DNA of 64,000 nucleotides, taken from NCBI GenBank assembly GCA_964508765.1, contig CAZDVD010000012.1, positions 1-64,000 on the forward strand. Reading direction: 5' to 3'. Shown here piece after piece: positions 44,542 through 53,935 of this stretch. The position numbers and the translations under genes were made by a program. The notes beneath the pieces were generated by a model. That model saw only the letters and a program-made list of their open reading frames with translations. It was not told the DNA's origin and did not search any database. The DNA comes from JABMPR01 sp964508765 (GTDB lineage: Bacteria; Fidelibacterota; UBA8477; JABMPR01). Position 1 is the first letter of the stretch. The number at the start of each line of letters is the position of its first letter.

Positions 44542-45144
44542 ATGGAATTAAAACCAGATCTTGGACGTTTGATGAGACGTGAGATTTACACCTTTCTAAC
44601 AATCTCTGCCGTTATCATTATCAGTTTTCTCATTATTCAAGCCCTGGTGGTTATTTTAGATTCTGAAGTGACCAACAATGAATTCGTTCGATATGTCTGG
44701 TCCTGGGTTGCCGGAGCTCTCATCGCATTCTGGGTTATCGTCCCCTGGTTTCAATATTTATGGATAATTAACCTGAAGTATTCAGTTGAGGATGAACGGC
44801 TTGTTATTAATAAAGGCATCCTCTTCAAAAAGAGTGTGAGTATCCCATATTCAGCGATCACTGATTTTACACTGAGTCGCTCCCTCTATGAAAGATGGTT
44901 GGAGATCGGAACCCTGCTGGTTCAGACTGCTGGTCAGGGCGCCCAGGCAGGTGGACACGAGGGACGGCTGGAAGGTCTGGTTGAATTTGAATCATTACAT
45001 GCAGAGCTGAGAGCAAAGATTAAGGGCTATCAGGGAAATCTCAGGGGTGGAAAGACAGTATCATCAGAACCTAATGAAGGTGATGCTGAGGTCCTCTCAT
45101 CCATTCTTGAAGAGATAAAAAAGATTAACCGTAAACTGAATTAA
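44542..45144 (+). CDS. Bacterial PH-domain membrane protein (YdbS/YdbT-like)
   Basis: 200 residues with two transmembrane helices (about 15-37 and 48-72). A bacterial PH (bPH2) domain follows ('YSVEDERLVINKGILFKKSVSIPYSAITDFTL' region). The charged C-terminal tail looks coiled-coil. It lies 24 bp after the HD-GYP gene and is probably in one transcript. The role is unknown. Confidence 0.8.
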   Translation: MELKPDLGRLMRREIYTFLTISAVIIISFLIIQALVVILDSEVTNNEFVRYVWSWVAGALIAFWVIVPWFQYLWIINLKYSVEDERLVINKGILFKKSVSIPYSAITDFTLSRSLYERWLEIGTLLVQTAGQGAQAGGHEGRLEGLVEFESLHAELRAKIKGYQGNLRGGKTVSSEPNEGDAEVLSSILEEIKKINRKLN

Positions 45145-45867
45145 TTACTGTTTTCTCAGAAAGGCTCTGAGAAAGAATAGCAGTACGATCAAGTGTATTG
45201 CTGTCCCAAAAAAGAAATCACCCCATATCCAGATAGACCCGGCCTGACTATGCACAAAAGCTTTGGCTATCCAGAAGGGCGGCAGGAAAGCTGACAGCCA
45301 ATTCCAGCCTGAGTTCCAGAAAAACACAATGGGAAAAGCCAGATACATGATTCCCAGGAGCTTGCTAAATGCCAGTCCCTCAACCTTGTTTTCTGAGAAG
45401 ACCACCAGAAAGAGCGTCCCAATAGCTGCTTCAAGGGCGACCATGACTGCAATCCCCAGCCCATGAAGTAGATTGAGGGGAACCAGAGCCGTTGCATAGA
45501 AGATCAACAGGAAAAACACAGCGCTTAGAAGCATGGGCATGATCAGTTTATAAGTCAGATAACCCTGCTTTCTCAACGGCGTGATACTGATAAACTCAAT
45601 CACCTCTTCATCGCGTTCATCAAGAATAATAAAGCCATAAATCATGGCAAAAAGCATCCCTGGAACCATGTTAAGAAAGCTGACAGCAAACAATCGGTAA
45701 GGACTGATATCAAAACCAAATTTGGTTTGTATGAGCACTTCCAGCGTGGGCAAGAAAAAGAGCACTACGGTGATTGCCAGGGGACCAAAGAGCATCATGA
45801 CCAATGTGGAGTCGCGAATGATGAGCTTCAGGTCTCCCCGGGCAAGTACGGAAATTGGCGTTTTCAT
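45145..45867 (-). CDS. ABC-2-type exporter permease, second subunit
   Basis: About 240 residues from ATG 45867, one base after the stop of the upstream permease gene. Six hydrophobic segments are spaced as in ABC-2 permeases. It belongs to a three-gene ATPase-permease-permease exporter like those annotated as fluoroquinolone exporters in Actinobacteria. The substrate cannot be judged. Confidence 0.8.
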   Translation of the reverse strand: MKTPISVLARGDLKLIIRDSTLVMMLFGPLAITVVLFFLPTLEVLIQTKFGFDISPYRLFAVSFLNMVPGMLFAMIYGFIILDERDEEVIEFISITPLRKQGYLTYKLIMPMLLSAVFFLLIFYATALVPLNLLHGLGIAVMVALEAAIGTLFLVVFSENKVEGLAFSKLLGIMYLAFPIVFFWNSGWNWLSAFLPPFWIAKAFVHSQAGSIWIWGDFFFGTAIHLIVLLFFLRAFLRKQ

Positions 45868-45868
45868 G

Positions 45869-46561
45869 CTAAGCGGGATGCCTGACATATTTATCAAAGC
45901 GTTGGTAGACCAGGGCACTCAGGATAAAAAACCAGATGAGCAGACTGGCTCCGGAAAACAATTTTTCAGACAGGGCATAGTCGTGATCCAGCACATCCAG
46001 CAATATCAAGGTCGCGCGAGTTGGAAAGACATAGAAAAGCGGTGTGTCAAAGAGACGCAGATAAGCAAGAATGGGCAGGCTGATGACCATGCCAATTCCC
46101 AAAGATTTGACAAAATAATCGTTTACATGTCTGGCTCTTGCCGCGAAAACAAGACCAAAAAGCGTATAGATAAGCGCGCTGAAAATGGTGCCAAAGAGAA
46201 ACCATATCTTATCATGACCCCCAATGGATGCGCCCAGCATGATAAAAAAGACAGAGGTAAGTGAGAGGATCAGAAAGGAAAAGATTTTTGACAGGAGGTA
46301 TTCATAGAGTCTCAGAGGTGTTACAAAGAGACTCTCAGTCAGATTTTGACCTCGTTCCAGTAGAACGATGGCACCGATAAAGGTAAAGCCCAGGGAACAG
46401 ACATCTGTGAAAAGAATAATGGTCAATGTGGGATGTACCAGGGTATCCGGTAAAAATCTTAAAATGATGACATACAGAAAGGTGAGAATGGCATAGACAT
46501 AATAGAATCCATGACGGAACTGAAAACGAATGTCTTGACGCAGTGCTGCCAGGAGCCTCAA
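45869..46561 (-). CDS. ABC-2-type exporter permease, first subunit
   Basis: 230 residues with six predicted transmembrane segments and the cytoplasmic loop 'GQNLTESLFVTPLRLYEYLLSKI', which is typical of ABC-2 exporter permeases. It overlaps the ATPase gene by 4 bp. Confidence 0.82.
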   Translation of the reverse strand: MRLLAALRQDIRFQFRHGFYYVYAILTFLYVIILRFLPDTLVHPTLTIILFTDVCSLGFTFIGAIVLLERGQNLTESLFVTPLRLYEYLLSKIFSFLILSLTSVFFIMLGASIGGHDKIWFLFGTIFSALIYTLFGLVFAARARHVNDYFVKSLGIGMVISLPILAYLRLFDTPLFYVFPTRATLILLDVLDHDYALSEKLFSGASLLIWFFILSALVYQRFDKYVRHPA

Positions 46562-47412
46562 TGGAGTGATCTCCCCGTGGTTTTTACGAAAACATCATCC
46601 AGGCTGGCTTCTCTGGAGTGAATGGTTTCGATGTAATAATTGTTCACAATATTCTGGAAAGTTTCGTTGCTGCCCAACTTGTCCATGGAAATGGATGTGG
46701 ATTTCAAGGTCTTACCATCCCGATATTCAAGTTCCAGAAATCTTTGGCCATGCTGTAATTTGAGTTTTCTGGGAGCGTCGATGAGGCTGACCTCACCATC
46801 CACAATAAAAGCGACGCGGTCACAGAGGGTATCGGCGACATGCATGTCATGGGTGGTTATACATATGGTGTTACCACGTGCTTTTTCGGCCAGAATCAAG
46901 GTTTCCATTTTACGGAGATTAACCGGGTCCAGGCCTGCCGTGGGTTCATCGAGGAAAAGGAGTTTCGGGTTGTTCAGCAGGCTGCGACAGAAATTCAAGC
47001 GAACTTTCATACCCCTTGAATAATCACTGACTCGTCTTTTTGCTGCCTCTTCCAGTCCAACTGCAGACAGGAGCTCCAGAGGATTTCTGGTTTCACGGGA
47101 GTAAAACTGAGCGAAGAACTCCAGGTTTTCCAGGGCGGTGAATTTGGAATATAAATTGGGTGTTTCAAAAGCAACCCCAATGGACTCATAGAAATCAGAA
47201 TTCAAGTTTTGAAGATCAGTACCGTTGACCGTGGCAGTTCCTCGGTATCGATTCAAAATACCTATAAGGATTTTTTGAGTCGTGCTTTTTCCAGCACCAC
47301 TGGGACCGAGAAACCCAAAGATTTCCCCGTCATCAATGTGAAAATTTAAACCCTTGAGTGTGTCGTGAGCATTTGAACCGTAAGCGAAATGGAGATTATC
47401 TACCTGAATCAT
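46558..47412 (-). CDS. ABC exporter ATP-binding protein
   Basis: 284 residues. Walker A 'GPSGAGKST', Walker B 'LLFLDEP' and the D-loop 'AGLDP' are present. The signature motif reads 'YSRGMKVRL' rather than the common LSGGM form. The C-terminal extension ends 'LDDVFVKTTGRSLH', as in drug-exporter ATPases. It is the first gene of the ABC-2 exporter operon, 22 bp after the CvfB-like gene. Confidence 0.9.
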   Translation of the reverse strand: MIQVDNLHFAYGSNAHDTLKGLNFHIDDGEIFGFLGPSGAGKSTTQKILIGILNRYRGTATVNGTDLQNLNSDFYESIGVAFETPNLYSKFTALENLEFFAQFYSRETRNPLELLSAVGLEEAAKRRVSDYSRGMKVRLNFCRSLLNNPKLLFLDEPTAGLDPVNLRKMETLILAEKARGNTICITTHDMHVADTLCDRVAFIVDGEVSLIDAPRKLKLQHGQRFLELEYRDGKTLKSTSISMDKLGSNETFQNIVNNYYIETIHSREASLDDVFVKTTGRSLH

Positions 47413-47434
47413 GAGGACTGCCCCATTCTGGATA

Positions 47435-48274
47435 TCAATTGGTGTCTAAAAGTTGAATTCCACGTGGCTCAAGTTTGATTAGACGTTTTTTGTATAGAGC
47501 CCCAATCGAACGCTTAAACACCTTTTTACTCAGTCCGAATTCACGGTAAATAACATCAGGGGGCGTCTTGTCATTAAAAGGTAAAAAGCCCTGATGCTCT
47601 TTGAGTAAATCCAGGATCTTTTGACTTGCTGCATCCATGTGTTGCACACCTGGTTCCTGAAGGGTGAGGTCAATTTTGCCATCCTCGCGAATGTTCTTGA
47701 TATACCCTTCAAGCTGTTGCCCCTGCTGAAGAGGCTGGAAGACCTCATCCTTGAAAAGGAGTCCCCAATAGCCATTTTCGATAATGGCTTTATATCCCAG
47801 ATCTGTGCGGTTCACAATGAACAGGTCAACTTTTTCTCCAGCAGAAAAGCGTGGGTTTTCATCACTTAAAAATTTATCGAGTTTTGTGCTGGCGGCGATG
47901 CGATTGCTCACAATATCGAGATAAGTATAAACCACATAATGTCGACCATCGAGGAGTTTGTGGCTCTGTTCACGAAAAGGAACCAGCAGATCTTTAGGAA
48001 GGCCCCAATCCAGAAAGGCCCCCATCTCATTATTATCAATGACCTTCAGGCTGGAAAATTCACCCACCATGGTCTTGGGTTTTAATGTTGATGCTATGAT
48101 GGTGTCGGTGGAGTCAAAGTAGACAAAGACTTCAAGCATATCGTCGACTTTGGTACCGGTAGGAACTTCACGTTTTGGTAAAAGAATATCACCGAGTTCT
48201 TCACCATCCAGATAGATCCCAAAGTCCACTTCCCGCATGACGTGGAGCGTATTCATTCTTCCAATTTGAGACAT
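47435..48274 (-). CDS. cvfB: CvfB-like S1-domain RNA-binding protein
   Basis: 279 residues with the CvfB/YitL layout: an N-terminal S1-like barrel ('FGIYLDGEELGDILLPKRE'), a second S1-like domain ('MGAFLDWGLPKDLLVPFREQ'), a third ('GYWGLLFKDEVF') and a C-terminal winged helix ('DVIYREFGLSKKVFKRSIGALYKKRLI'). CvfB influences virulence-gene expression in Staphylococcus; here an RNA-binding regulator is likely. It is upstream of the ABC exporter operon on the same strand. Confidence 0.88.
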   Translation of the reverse strand: MSQIGRMNTLHVMREVDFGIYLDGEELGDILLPKREVPTGTKVDDMLEVFVYFDSTDTIIASTLKPKTMVGEFSSLKVIDNNEMGAFLDWGLPKDLLVPFREQSHKLLDGRHYVVYTYLDIVSNRIAASTKLDKFLSDENPRFSAGEKVDLFIVNRTDLGYKAIIENGYWGLLFKDEVFQPLQQGQQLEGYIKNIREDGKIDLTLQEPGVQHMDAASQKILDLLKEHQGFLPFNDKTPPDVIYREFGLSKKVFKRSIGALYKKRLIKLEPRGIQLLDTN

Positions 48275-48777
48275 ATGACCCCTTCTAAATTTGTGGGTGA
48301 AGTTAAGGGCGGGGCAAGGGGATGAAACTGGAAATTGGACATTGAGCTAGCCTGTGCTGAGCGAAGTCGAAGTATCGAAATGCCCAGTTGAAAGGGGGTT
48401 TGCATACTGACACGAATATCACAAATGGTTACGAATTGATACAAAAAGAGCTGGAAATTAGCTCTGCGTTAAATTTTGGTTTGAGAGAGCGATATTAAAC
48501 TGGGAATAGGATTTTTGACCGATTGTGACATCCTTTGCGGATCGCAGGAAGACGCATAAGCATTTATCCGCGTCATACTGAGTACTTCGACTCCGCTCAG
48601 TATAAACTCCGTCGAAGTATAAGGATTAAAACTATCTGGTTAAGCTCTATATTGTTATTGGGATTCCAACACAAGTATAGGAGAGGCAAGCTTCGATTTC
48701 TCAGAATATGTTAAGCCCGAGATCGCATCCCCTTCGATGAACTCAGGGTCGCGAAGACGGGTGGGCGTTACCCAGCG
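48275..48777. other. 503-bp spacer with several dispersed repeat fragments
   Basis: No gene seen. It contains 'TGCTGAGCGAAGTCGAAGTATCGAAATG' pieces near 48355-48380, a 'GTCATACTGAGTACTTCGAC...GCTCAGTATA' piece at 48571-48605, and an inverted 'GTCATTGCGA'-family copy at 48719-48758. Confidence 0.65.
48719..48758 (-). repeat. Dispersed 'GTCATTGCGA...GCAATCTC' family, copy 3
   Basis: On the minus strand it shares CGACCCTGAGTTCATCGA and then AGGGGA with the copy at 59947-59986. Its ends have diverged (GTCTTCGCGA, GCGATCTC). Confidence 0.65.
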
Positions 48778-49233
48778 TTATCGGGGGTATTTAACCGTGC
48801 TGTCCAAAACCAGGGTGACAGGTCCCTCATTCATAATGTGGACTTGCATCTCAGCGCCAAACTCACCCTTCTCAACTTCAATACCCTGCTGCCAGAGCTG
48901 ATCCATAAAGTGTTCATAGAGGGGAATAGCCTTCTCTGGTTTGGCTGCTTTGGTGAAACCAGGTCGGCGCCCTCGTTTATAATCTGCCAGAAGTGTAAAT
49001 TGGGATATAACCAGGGCTTTTCCCTCCACATCCTTTATAGACAGATTCATCTTCTCATTTTCATCTTCAAAGATTCTTAAACCCACGATTTTTTCAGCCA
49101 GCCAATCAGCATCTTGTTGCTCATCATCCACGGCTACCCCCAGAAGGATTACATAGCCAATGTTGATCTTTCCGCGAGAACGTCCAGAAATTTTGACTTC
49201 GCCCTGACTAACTCTTTGAAGAACTGCGATCAT
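48778..49233 (-). CDS. dtd: D-aminoacyl-tRNA deacylase
   Basis: 151 residues. The family motifs 'ISQFTLLADYKRGRRPGF' and 'IMNEGPVTLVLDS' (with the NxGPVT proofreading motif) are intact, as is the N-terminal 'MIAVLQRVSQGEVKI'. It removes D-amino acids mischarged to tRNA. It is on the same strand as dnaE but is separated from it by a strong hairpin. Confidence 0.95.
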   Translation of the reverse strand: MIAVLQRVSQGEVKISGRSRGKINIGYVILLGVAVDDEQQDADWLAEKIVGLRIFEDENEKMNLSIKDVEGKALVISQFTLLADYKRGRRPGFTKAAKPEKAIPLYEHFMDQLWQQGIEVEKGEFGAEMQVHIMNEGPVTLVLDSTVKYPR

Positions 49234-49307
49234 AAATTTAAACCATCCTTGGATACGCTCGTTTCATGGCAAGTTGGCGCTAATAATATTGAATACTGTA
49301 TCTGGAT

Positions 49308-49356
49308 AAACCATTTGTGTCATACTTCGACAGGCTCAGCAAGACACAAATGGTTT
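49308..49356. repeat. Long hairpin between dnaE and dtd
   Basis: AAACCATTTGTGTC (49308-49321) pairs perfectly with GACACAAATGGTTT (49343-49356). The 21-nt loop contains 'CTTCGACAGGCTCAGC', the core of the dispersed repeat family. It could end the dnaE transcript. Confidence 0.7.
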
Positions 49357-49426
49357 TCCGCCCTAAACTCTCAAGAAACTAAATTCGTTTTCTTCGTTAG
49401 TTTCGTTGTGAAAAACGGAAAATAAT

Positions 49427-52400
49427 CTATGACAGCCAGACGTTTTCGTCACCATAGGATTCGCGCAGGGTCCGGATAAAACCCCTGTTTGCAGAGACAC
49501 GAGCACTTCTTGCCATCATGATTCTTTCCCTTTTCTCACCTTCTCGCAGATGAAAAATCAGCGTGCAGGCACCGGAATAGCGTCTGGCCAGTATTTGAGT
49601 CTCATCCAGGACATTGCCAGCCAGGAGGGCTGGATCAAAGGCAATATGAACTTCTCTGGCATATTCATTTTGACCCTCTTCCAGAGGGATGACTTTATTT
49701 ACCAGGACCTTCAAATCGTCATCACTTCTTTTCGAAATTCGTCCTTCCATATATACGCGGGAGTCATTGGCTATAAATTCTTTATACTTGGTAAAGGCAT
49801 CAGAGAAAGCCAGTGCCTCAATGGAGCCATCTAGACCATTCAGCGTAAAGAAGCACATCTGATTATTGCGCTTATCATAATGGATTTTCATTCCTGAGAT
49901 AATCCCACCGATACGCACATCCTGTTCATCCCGTGTGGCAGTCAGATCAATGAGATCCACATTAGAGAAAGCATTGATTTCACTTTCAAATCCATGCAGG
50001 GGATGCCCTGTGAGATAAAATCCGATATATTCGCGCTCGCGATTGAGCATATCCATGTTATTCCAGGTGGGTGCATCGCTGAGTTCCGGCTCACGGATCA
50101 TGGCTGAATCACCACCTCCGCCAAAGAGATCGGTCTGGTTGGTATTTTTCAAGGTCTGAACACGCTGTCCGTGATAGACTGCATCTTCTACACTGAGGAA
50201 TTTTTCCCAGCGGGTACCAGGGAGTGAGTCCATGGCACCACTACCTACGAGAGCTTCAACCACACCTTTGTTGGTATTTTGTGAGTCAACACGGGAGCAG
50301 AAATCGAAGATGGACTCAAAAGGACCATTATCCAGTCGCTCCTGCATGATGACTTCGGCCGCCTTGGCGCCCACCTTTTTGATGGCATTTAAGCCATAAA
50401 TAATACTTTTCCCTTCACCGGGTGCAAAATGAATCATACTGGCATTGACATCTGGCGGAATGGTCTTAATGCCTAGTTTGCGACATTCAGCGAGGAGCAT
50501 CTGAATTTTTTCAGTATTATCCTTTTCAGAACTCATATTGGCAGCCAGGAATTCTACAGGATAATGGGTTTTCAGGTAGGCAGTCTGGTAAGCAATGACT
50601 GAATAGGCAGCAGAGTGACTTTTGTTAAAGCCATATTCTGCAAACTTCTCAATCAAATCCCAGATCTTGCTGGCCAGTTTTTCATTGATATTATTTTTGC
50701 GGGCACCTGAGATGAACTCTTCTTTCATCTCATCCATGAGGGATTTGATCTTTTTACCCATGGCTCGACGCATTAAATCAGCTTTTGAAAGAGAGAATCC
50801 GGCAATCACAGATCCCAGTTGCATCACCTGTTCCTGATAGACAATGATACCATAGGTCTCTTTAAGAACATCTTCCATAAGGGGATGGAGGGAGGTCACC
50901 TTCTGCTCGCCATGTTTACGGGCTATAAAGTCATTGATGTTGCCCATGGGACCTGGTCGATACAGGGCATTCATGGCAAACAAATCTTCCAGGACTGTTG
51001 GTTTGAGCTTCTTCAAATACTCTCGCATGCCTGTGGATTCAAACTGGAACAGTCCGATGGTGAGACCATCAGAAAAGAGTTTGTAAACTGCTGGATCATC
51101 CATGGGAATGGTGGCAATGTCAATTTCTACTCCATGGAATTTTTTGATCAGCTCAACGGCTTCTTGAATAACCGTCAGCGTTCTCAGACCCAGGAAGTCA
51201 AACTTGATTAGGCCGACATCCTCCAAAGCTTTCATATCGTACTGGCTGGTTACAGAACCGTCCTTGGCTGACTTGTAAAGGGGTATGTAGTCGGTGAGTT
51301 TTCCAGGTGCGATAACCAGACCAGCTGCGTGTTTACCGGCATTGCGGTTCATACCCTCCAGCACCTCGGAGTATTCGAAGAGTTGCCTATGAACTTCATC
51401 AAGCTCTGAAGCCTGCTTCAACTCAGGGCTCTTCTTTAGTGCCTGAGGCAACGTGATTCCCAATTCTTCGGGAACCAGTTTGGCAATACGATCTGTTTCC
51501 TTAATGGGGACTTCCAACACGCGTCCCACATCACGGATAACTGCGCGTGCCTTGAGTTTATTAAAGGTAATGATCTGAGTGACCGAATCGTGTCCAAAGC
51601 GATCCCGCATATAATCGATGACCTCTTCTCGTCTATCATAACAGAAATCGATATCGATATCGGGCATGCTCACACGATCTGGATTAAGAAAGCGTTCGAA
51701 CAATAAGTTGTATTGAAGGGGGTCAAGGTCAGTAATACCTAATGAATAGGCGACAAGACTCCCGGCAGCCGAACCACGACCAGGTCCTACGGGAATGCCC
51801 TGTCTTTTGGCATAATTGACAAAATCATGGGTGATGAGAAAGTAACCGGGGAAGCCCATCTTTTTAATGACATCAAGCTCATAATCCAGACGTTCTTTGT
51901 AGCGGGTGTCGATCTGTTTGACGCGACGCTCCATGCCTTCCCAGGTGATTGCATCGAGATGGTCATTCAGGGAACGACCTTCGGGGATGGGGAATTCAGG
52001 CATGTGGTTGACACCGGTTTCCAACTTGAACTGACACATTTCATTAATGCGCAGCGTGTTCTCAATGGCTTCGGGGACATTTTTGAAGAGTTCCACCATC
52101 TGCTCTGTGCTTTTGATGTAAATGTCCTTGGTGTCGTATTTCATGCGATTGGTATCGCTGACATATTTACCGCGGCCAATACAGATCAGGGCATCATGAG
52201 CTTTGTGGTGTTCAGCGCTGACATAATGAGCATCATTGGTTGCTACCAGAGGAATTCCAGTGTCTTTGGATACTTTCTGAATGACTTCACGGGCAATGGC
52301 CTCGCGTTCAAATTCACGCCCTTCCAGAGTGAAGTGTCTTTGCATCTCCAGAAAGAAATTACCGCGACCAAAAATTTCATCATATTCGATGGCCTGTTCT

Positions 52401-52870
52401 TTAGCCCGATCATAGTCCCCGCGGCTGGCGTGATAGGTGACCTGTCCACTGAGGCAGGCTGATGTAGCGATCAAGCCCTCAGAGTACTGTCTCAAGAGAT
52501 CTTTATCTACACGTGGCACAAAGTAGAAACCATCCTGATAGGCTATGGAAGTCAGTTTCATAAGGTTCCGATAGCCCGTGTTATTTTTGGCCAGTAAAAC
52601 CAGATGGTAAGCCCGCTTTCCTTCAGTAGGTATACGCTTCTCAGTGTGAAGTCCAGGGGAGACGTAGGCTTCCATACCGATGATGGGTTTGATATTGGCT
52701 TTTATAGCTGCCTTGTAAAATTCTACTGCACCAAACATGTTACCATGGTCAGTCAGGGCGAAGCTTTTCATCTCCAACTCAGAGACTTTGGAAATAATTT
52801 GATCTATACGAGCAGCGCCGTCTAGCAGCGAATAATGGGAGTGATTGTGAAGGTGAACGAATTCAGCCAC
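49427..52870 (-). CDS. dnaE: DNA polymerase III alpha subunit
   Basis: 1147 residues from a GTG start with AAGGAT upstream. The N-terminal PHP domain has all nine metal-binding positions: H8, H10, D17, H42, E67, H89, C139, D213 and H215. The polymerase palm has 'PDIDIDFCYDRR', and 'KFDFLGL' supplies the third aspartate. A helix-hairpin-helix and an OB fold ('VRIGGIISGMKIHYDKRNNQMCFFTLNGLDG') complete it. It is the replicative polymerase. The ubiA-like gene lies upstream on the same strand. Confidence 0.97.
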   Translation of the reverse strand: MAEFVHLHNHSHYSLLDGAARIDQIISKVSELEMKSFALTDHGNMFGAVEFYKAAIKANIKPIIGMEAYVSPGLHTEKRIPTEGKRAYHLVLLAKNNTGYRNLMKLTSIAYQDGFYFVPRVDKDLLRQYSEGLIATSACLSGQVTYHASRGDYDRAKEQAIEYDEIFGRGNFFLEMQRHFTLEGREFEREAIAREVIQKVSKDTGIPLVATNDAHYVSAEHHKAHDALICIGRGKYVSDTNRMKYDTKDIYIKSTEQMVELFKNVPEAIENTLRINEMCQFKLETGVNHMPEFPIPEGRSLNDHLDAITWEGMERRVKQIDTRYKERLDYELDVIKKMGFPGYFLITHDFVNYAKRQGIPVGPGRGSAAGSLVAYSLGITDLDPLQYNLLFERFLNPDRVSMPDIDIDFCYDRREEVIDYMRDRFGHDSVTQIITFNKLKARAVIRDVGRVLEVPIKETDRIAKLVPEELGITLPQALKKSPELKQASELDEVHRQLFEYSEVLEGMNRNAGKHAAGLVIAPGKLTDYIPLYKSAKDGSVTSQYDMKALEDVGLIKFDFLGLRTLTVIQEAVELIKKFHGVEIDIATIPMDDPAVYKLFSDGLTIGLFQFESTGMREYLKKLKPTVLEDLFAMNALYRPGPMGNINDFIARKHGEQKVTSLHPLMEDVLKETYGIIVYQEQVMQLGSVIAGFSLSKADLMRRAMGKKIKSLMDEMKEEFISGARKNNINEKLASKIWDLIEKFAEYGFNKSHSAAYSVIAYQTAYLKTHYPVEFLAANMSSEKDNTEKIQMLLAECRKLGIKTIPPDVNASMIHFAPGEGKSIIYGLNAIKKVGAKAAEVIMQERLDNGPFESIFDFCSRVDSQNTNKGVVEALVGSGAMDSLPGTRWEKFLSVEDAVYHGQRVQTLKNTNQTDLFGGGGDSAMIREPELSDAPTWNNMDMLNREREYIGFYLTGHPLHGFESEINAFSNVDLIDLTATRDEQDVRIGGIISGMKIHYDKRNNQMCFFTLNGLDGSIEALAFSDAFTKYKEFIANDSRVYMEGRISKRSDDDLKVLVNKVIPLEEGQNEYAREVHIAFDPALLAGNVLDETQILARRYSGACTLIFHLREGEKRERIMMARSARVSANRGFIRTLRESYGDENVWLS

Positions 52871-52908
52871 GGTGTATCCTTATTGTGATTCCCAAGAGGG
52901 AAAAGCAG

Positions 52909-53835
52909 TTATAAAGTCTGGCCGAAATATAGAGCGGCGAGACCCACAAAAATATCGAGTTTTAAAAACAATTGCACCCTGGAGTAATTTTTTTTCTCGG
53001 GTTGTTTCCACATTATAAATGCGAAAACCAACAGGGGTAAATTTATCCCCAGGATAACCATCCAGAGATAGACTTGATTGTAGACGCCCAGAACATAAGG
53101 AAGCAGATCCAGAACAACGAAAGCAGCCATCATAAATAGCACGAGGAAAAGTGTCTTCTGTTCTCCCCAAACCAGGGGCAGGGTTCGGGCGTCATTTCTG
53201 GCGTCCCCATCCATGTCCTCAAGATCTTTGACAATCTCGCGAATGAATGTGAAGCCAAAAGCCAGGGCGGCCATCACCAGCGTTGCCTGAATATTGCCAA
53301 AGGCCACGCCAACATAGATGAAGGCCAAACCCATCATGAAGGAAACAGTTAAGTTTCCAATGAAGGGCAAACGTTTGAACCAGGCGGAGTAGGCATACAA
53401 CAAGGTCACAGAAATCGGACCGGCAATGATCAGGTTATTCATGGAAATTAAGGCTGCCAGAGTCACTCCAACGGTGAACATGAGCGCGGTATAGATTCGG
53501 GCTCCACGCAAGGTGATAGTTCCTGAAGGCAGGGGACGATCTGGTCGATTTACCTTATCGATTTCGATATCAAAAATATCGTTGATCACATTGCCAGCTC
53601 CAGTAGCAAGCATCACCGAAATGACAAGCAATAACAGGGTATTGACTTGCTCAAGTTCACCCAGAAAAGCTGTTGTCAGCACCACAGCCATAGCGGCTTG
53701 CAGAAGGTTGAGGGGCCTGAGAATAGTGATCCAGGGAAGCATGCTCGAAACTAAACCAGAAGCAGACGGGATGAAGTGAAAAGGATGGTCTCCAACTGTA
53801 GTTCCTAGAAGCTCCTTGCTATATTCAGACCACAT
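52909..53835 (-). CDS. UbiA-family prenyltransferase, resembling geranylgeranylglycerol-phosphate geranylgeranyltransferase
   Basis: Up to 308 residues. Family similarity begins at 'LPWITILRPLNLLQAA', so ATG 53742 (277 residues) is an alternative start; neither start has a strong ribosome-binding site. The first Asp-rich motif is 'NDIFDIEIDKVNRPDRPLPSG' (21 residues; key part NDxxDxxxD), and the second is 'DLEDMDGDARND'. About eight or nine transmembrane helices are predicted. The motif wording is that of the archaeal-type DGGGP synthase group, known also in some FCB bacteria, rather than ubiquinone or heme O enzymes. It is next to dnaE on the same strand with a 38-bp gap. Confidence 0.82.
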   Translation of the reverse strand: MWSEYSKELLGTTVGDHPFHFIPSASGLVSSMLPWITILRPLNLLQAAMAVVLTTAFLGELEQVNTLLLLVISVMLATGAGNVINDIFDIEIDKVNRPDRPLPSGTITLRGARIYTALMFTVGVTLAALISMNNLIIAGPISVTLLYAYSAWFKRLPFIGNLTVSFMMGLAFIYVGVAFGNIQATLVMAALAFGFTFIREIVKDLEDMDGDARNDARTLPLVWGEQKTLFLVLFMMAAFVVLDLLPYVLGVYNQVYLWMVILGINLPLLVFAFIMWKQPEKKNYSRVQLFLKLDIFVGLAALYFGQTL

Positions 53836-53935
53836 GCATAGTTTTTAGCATCACGAGGTAAAAATATTTTGCCTGCTGTGCCCTTTAGTTGGGGAAAAGT
53901 TTAATCTTCTTAATTCGTGGAATAAACAGGTAATT

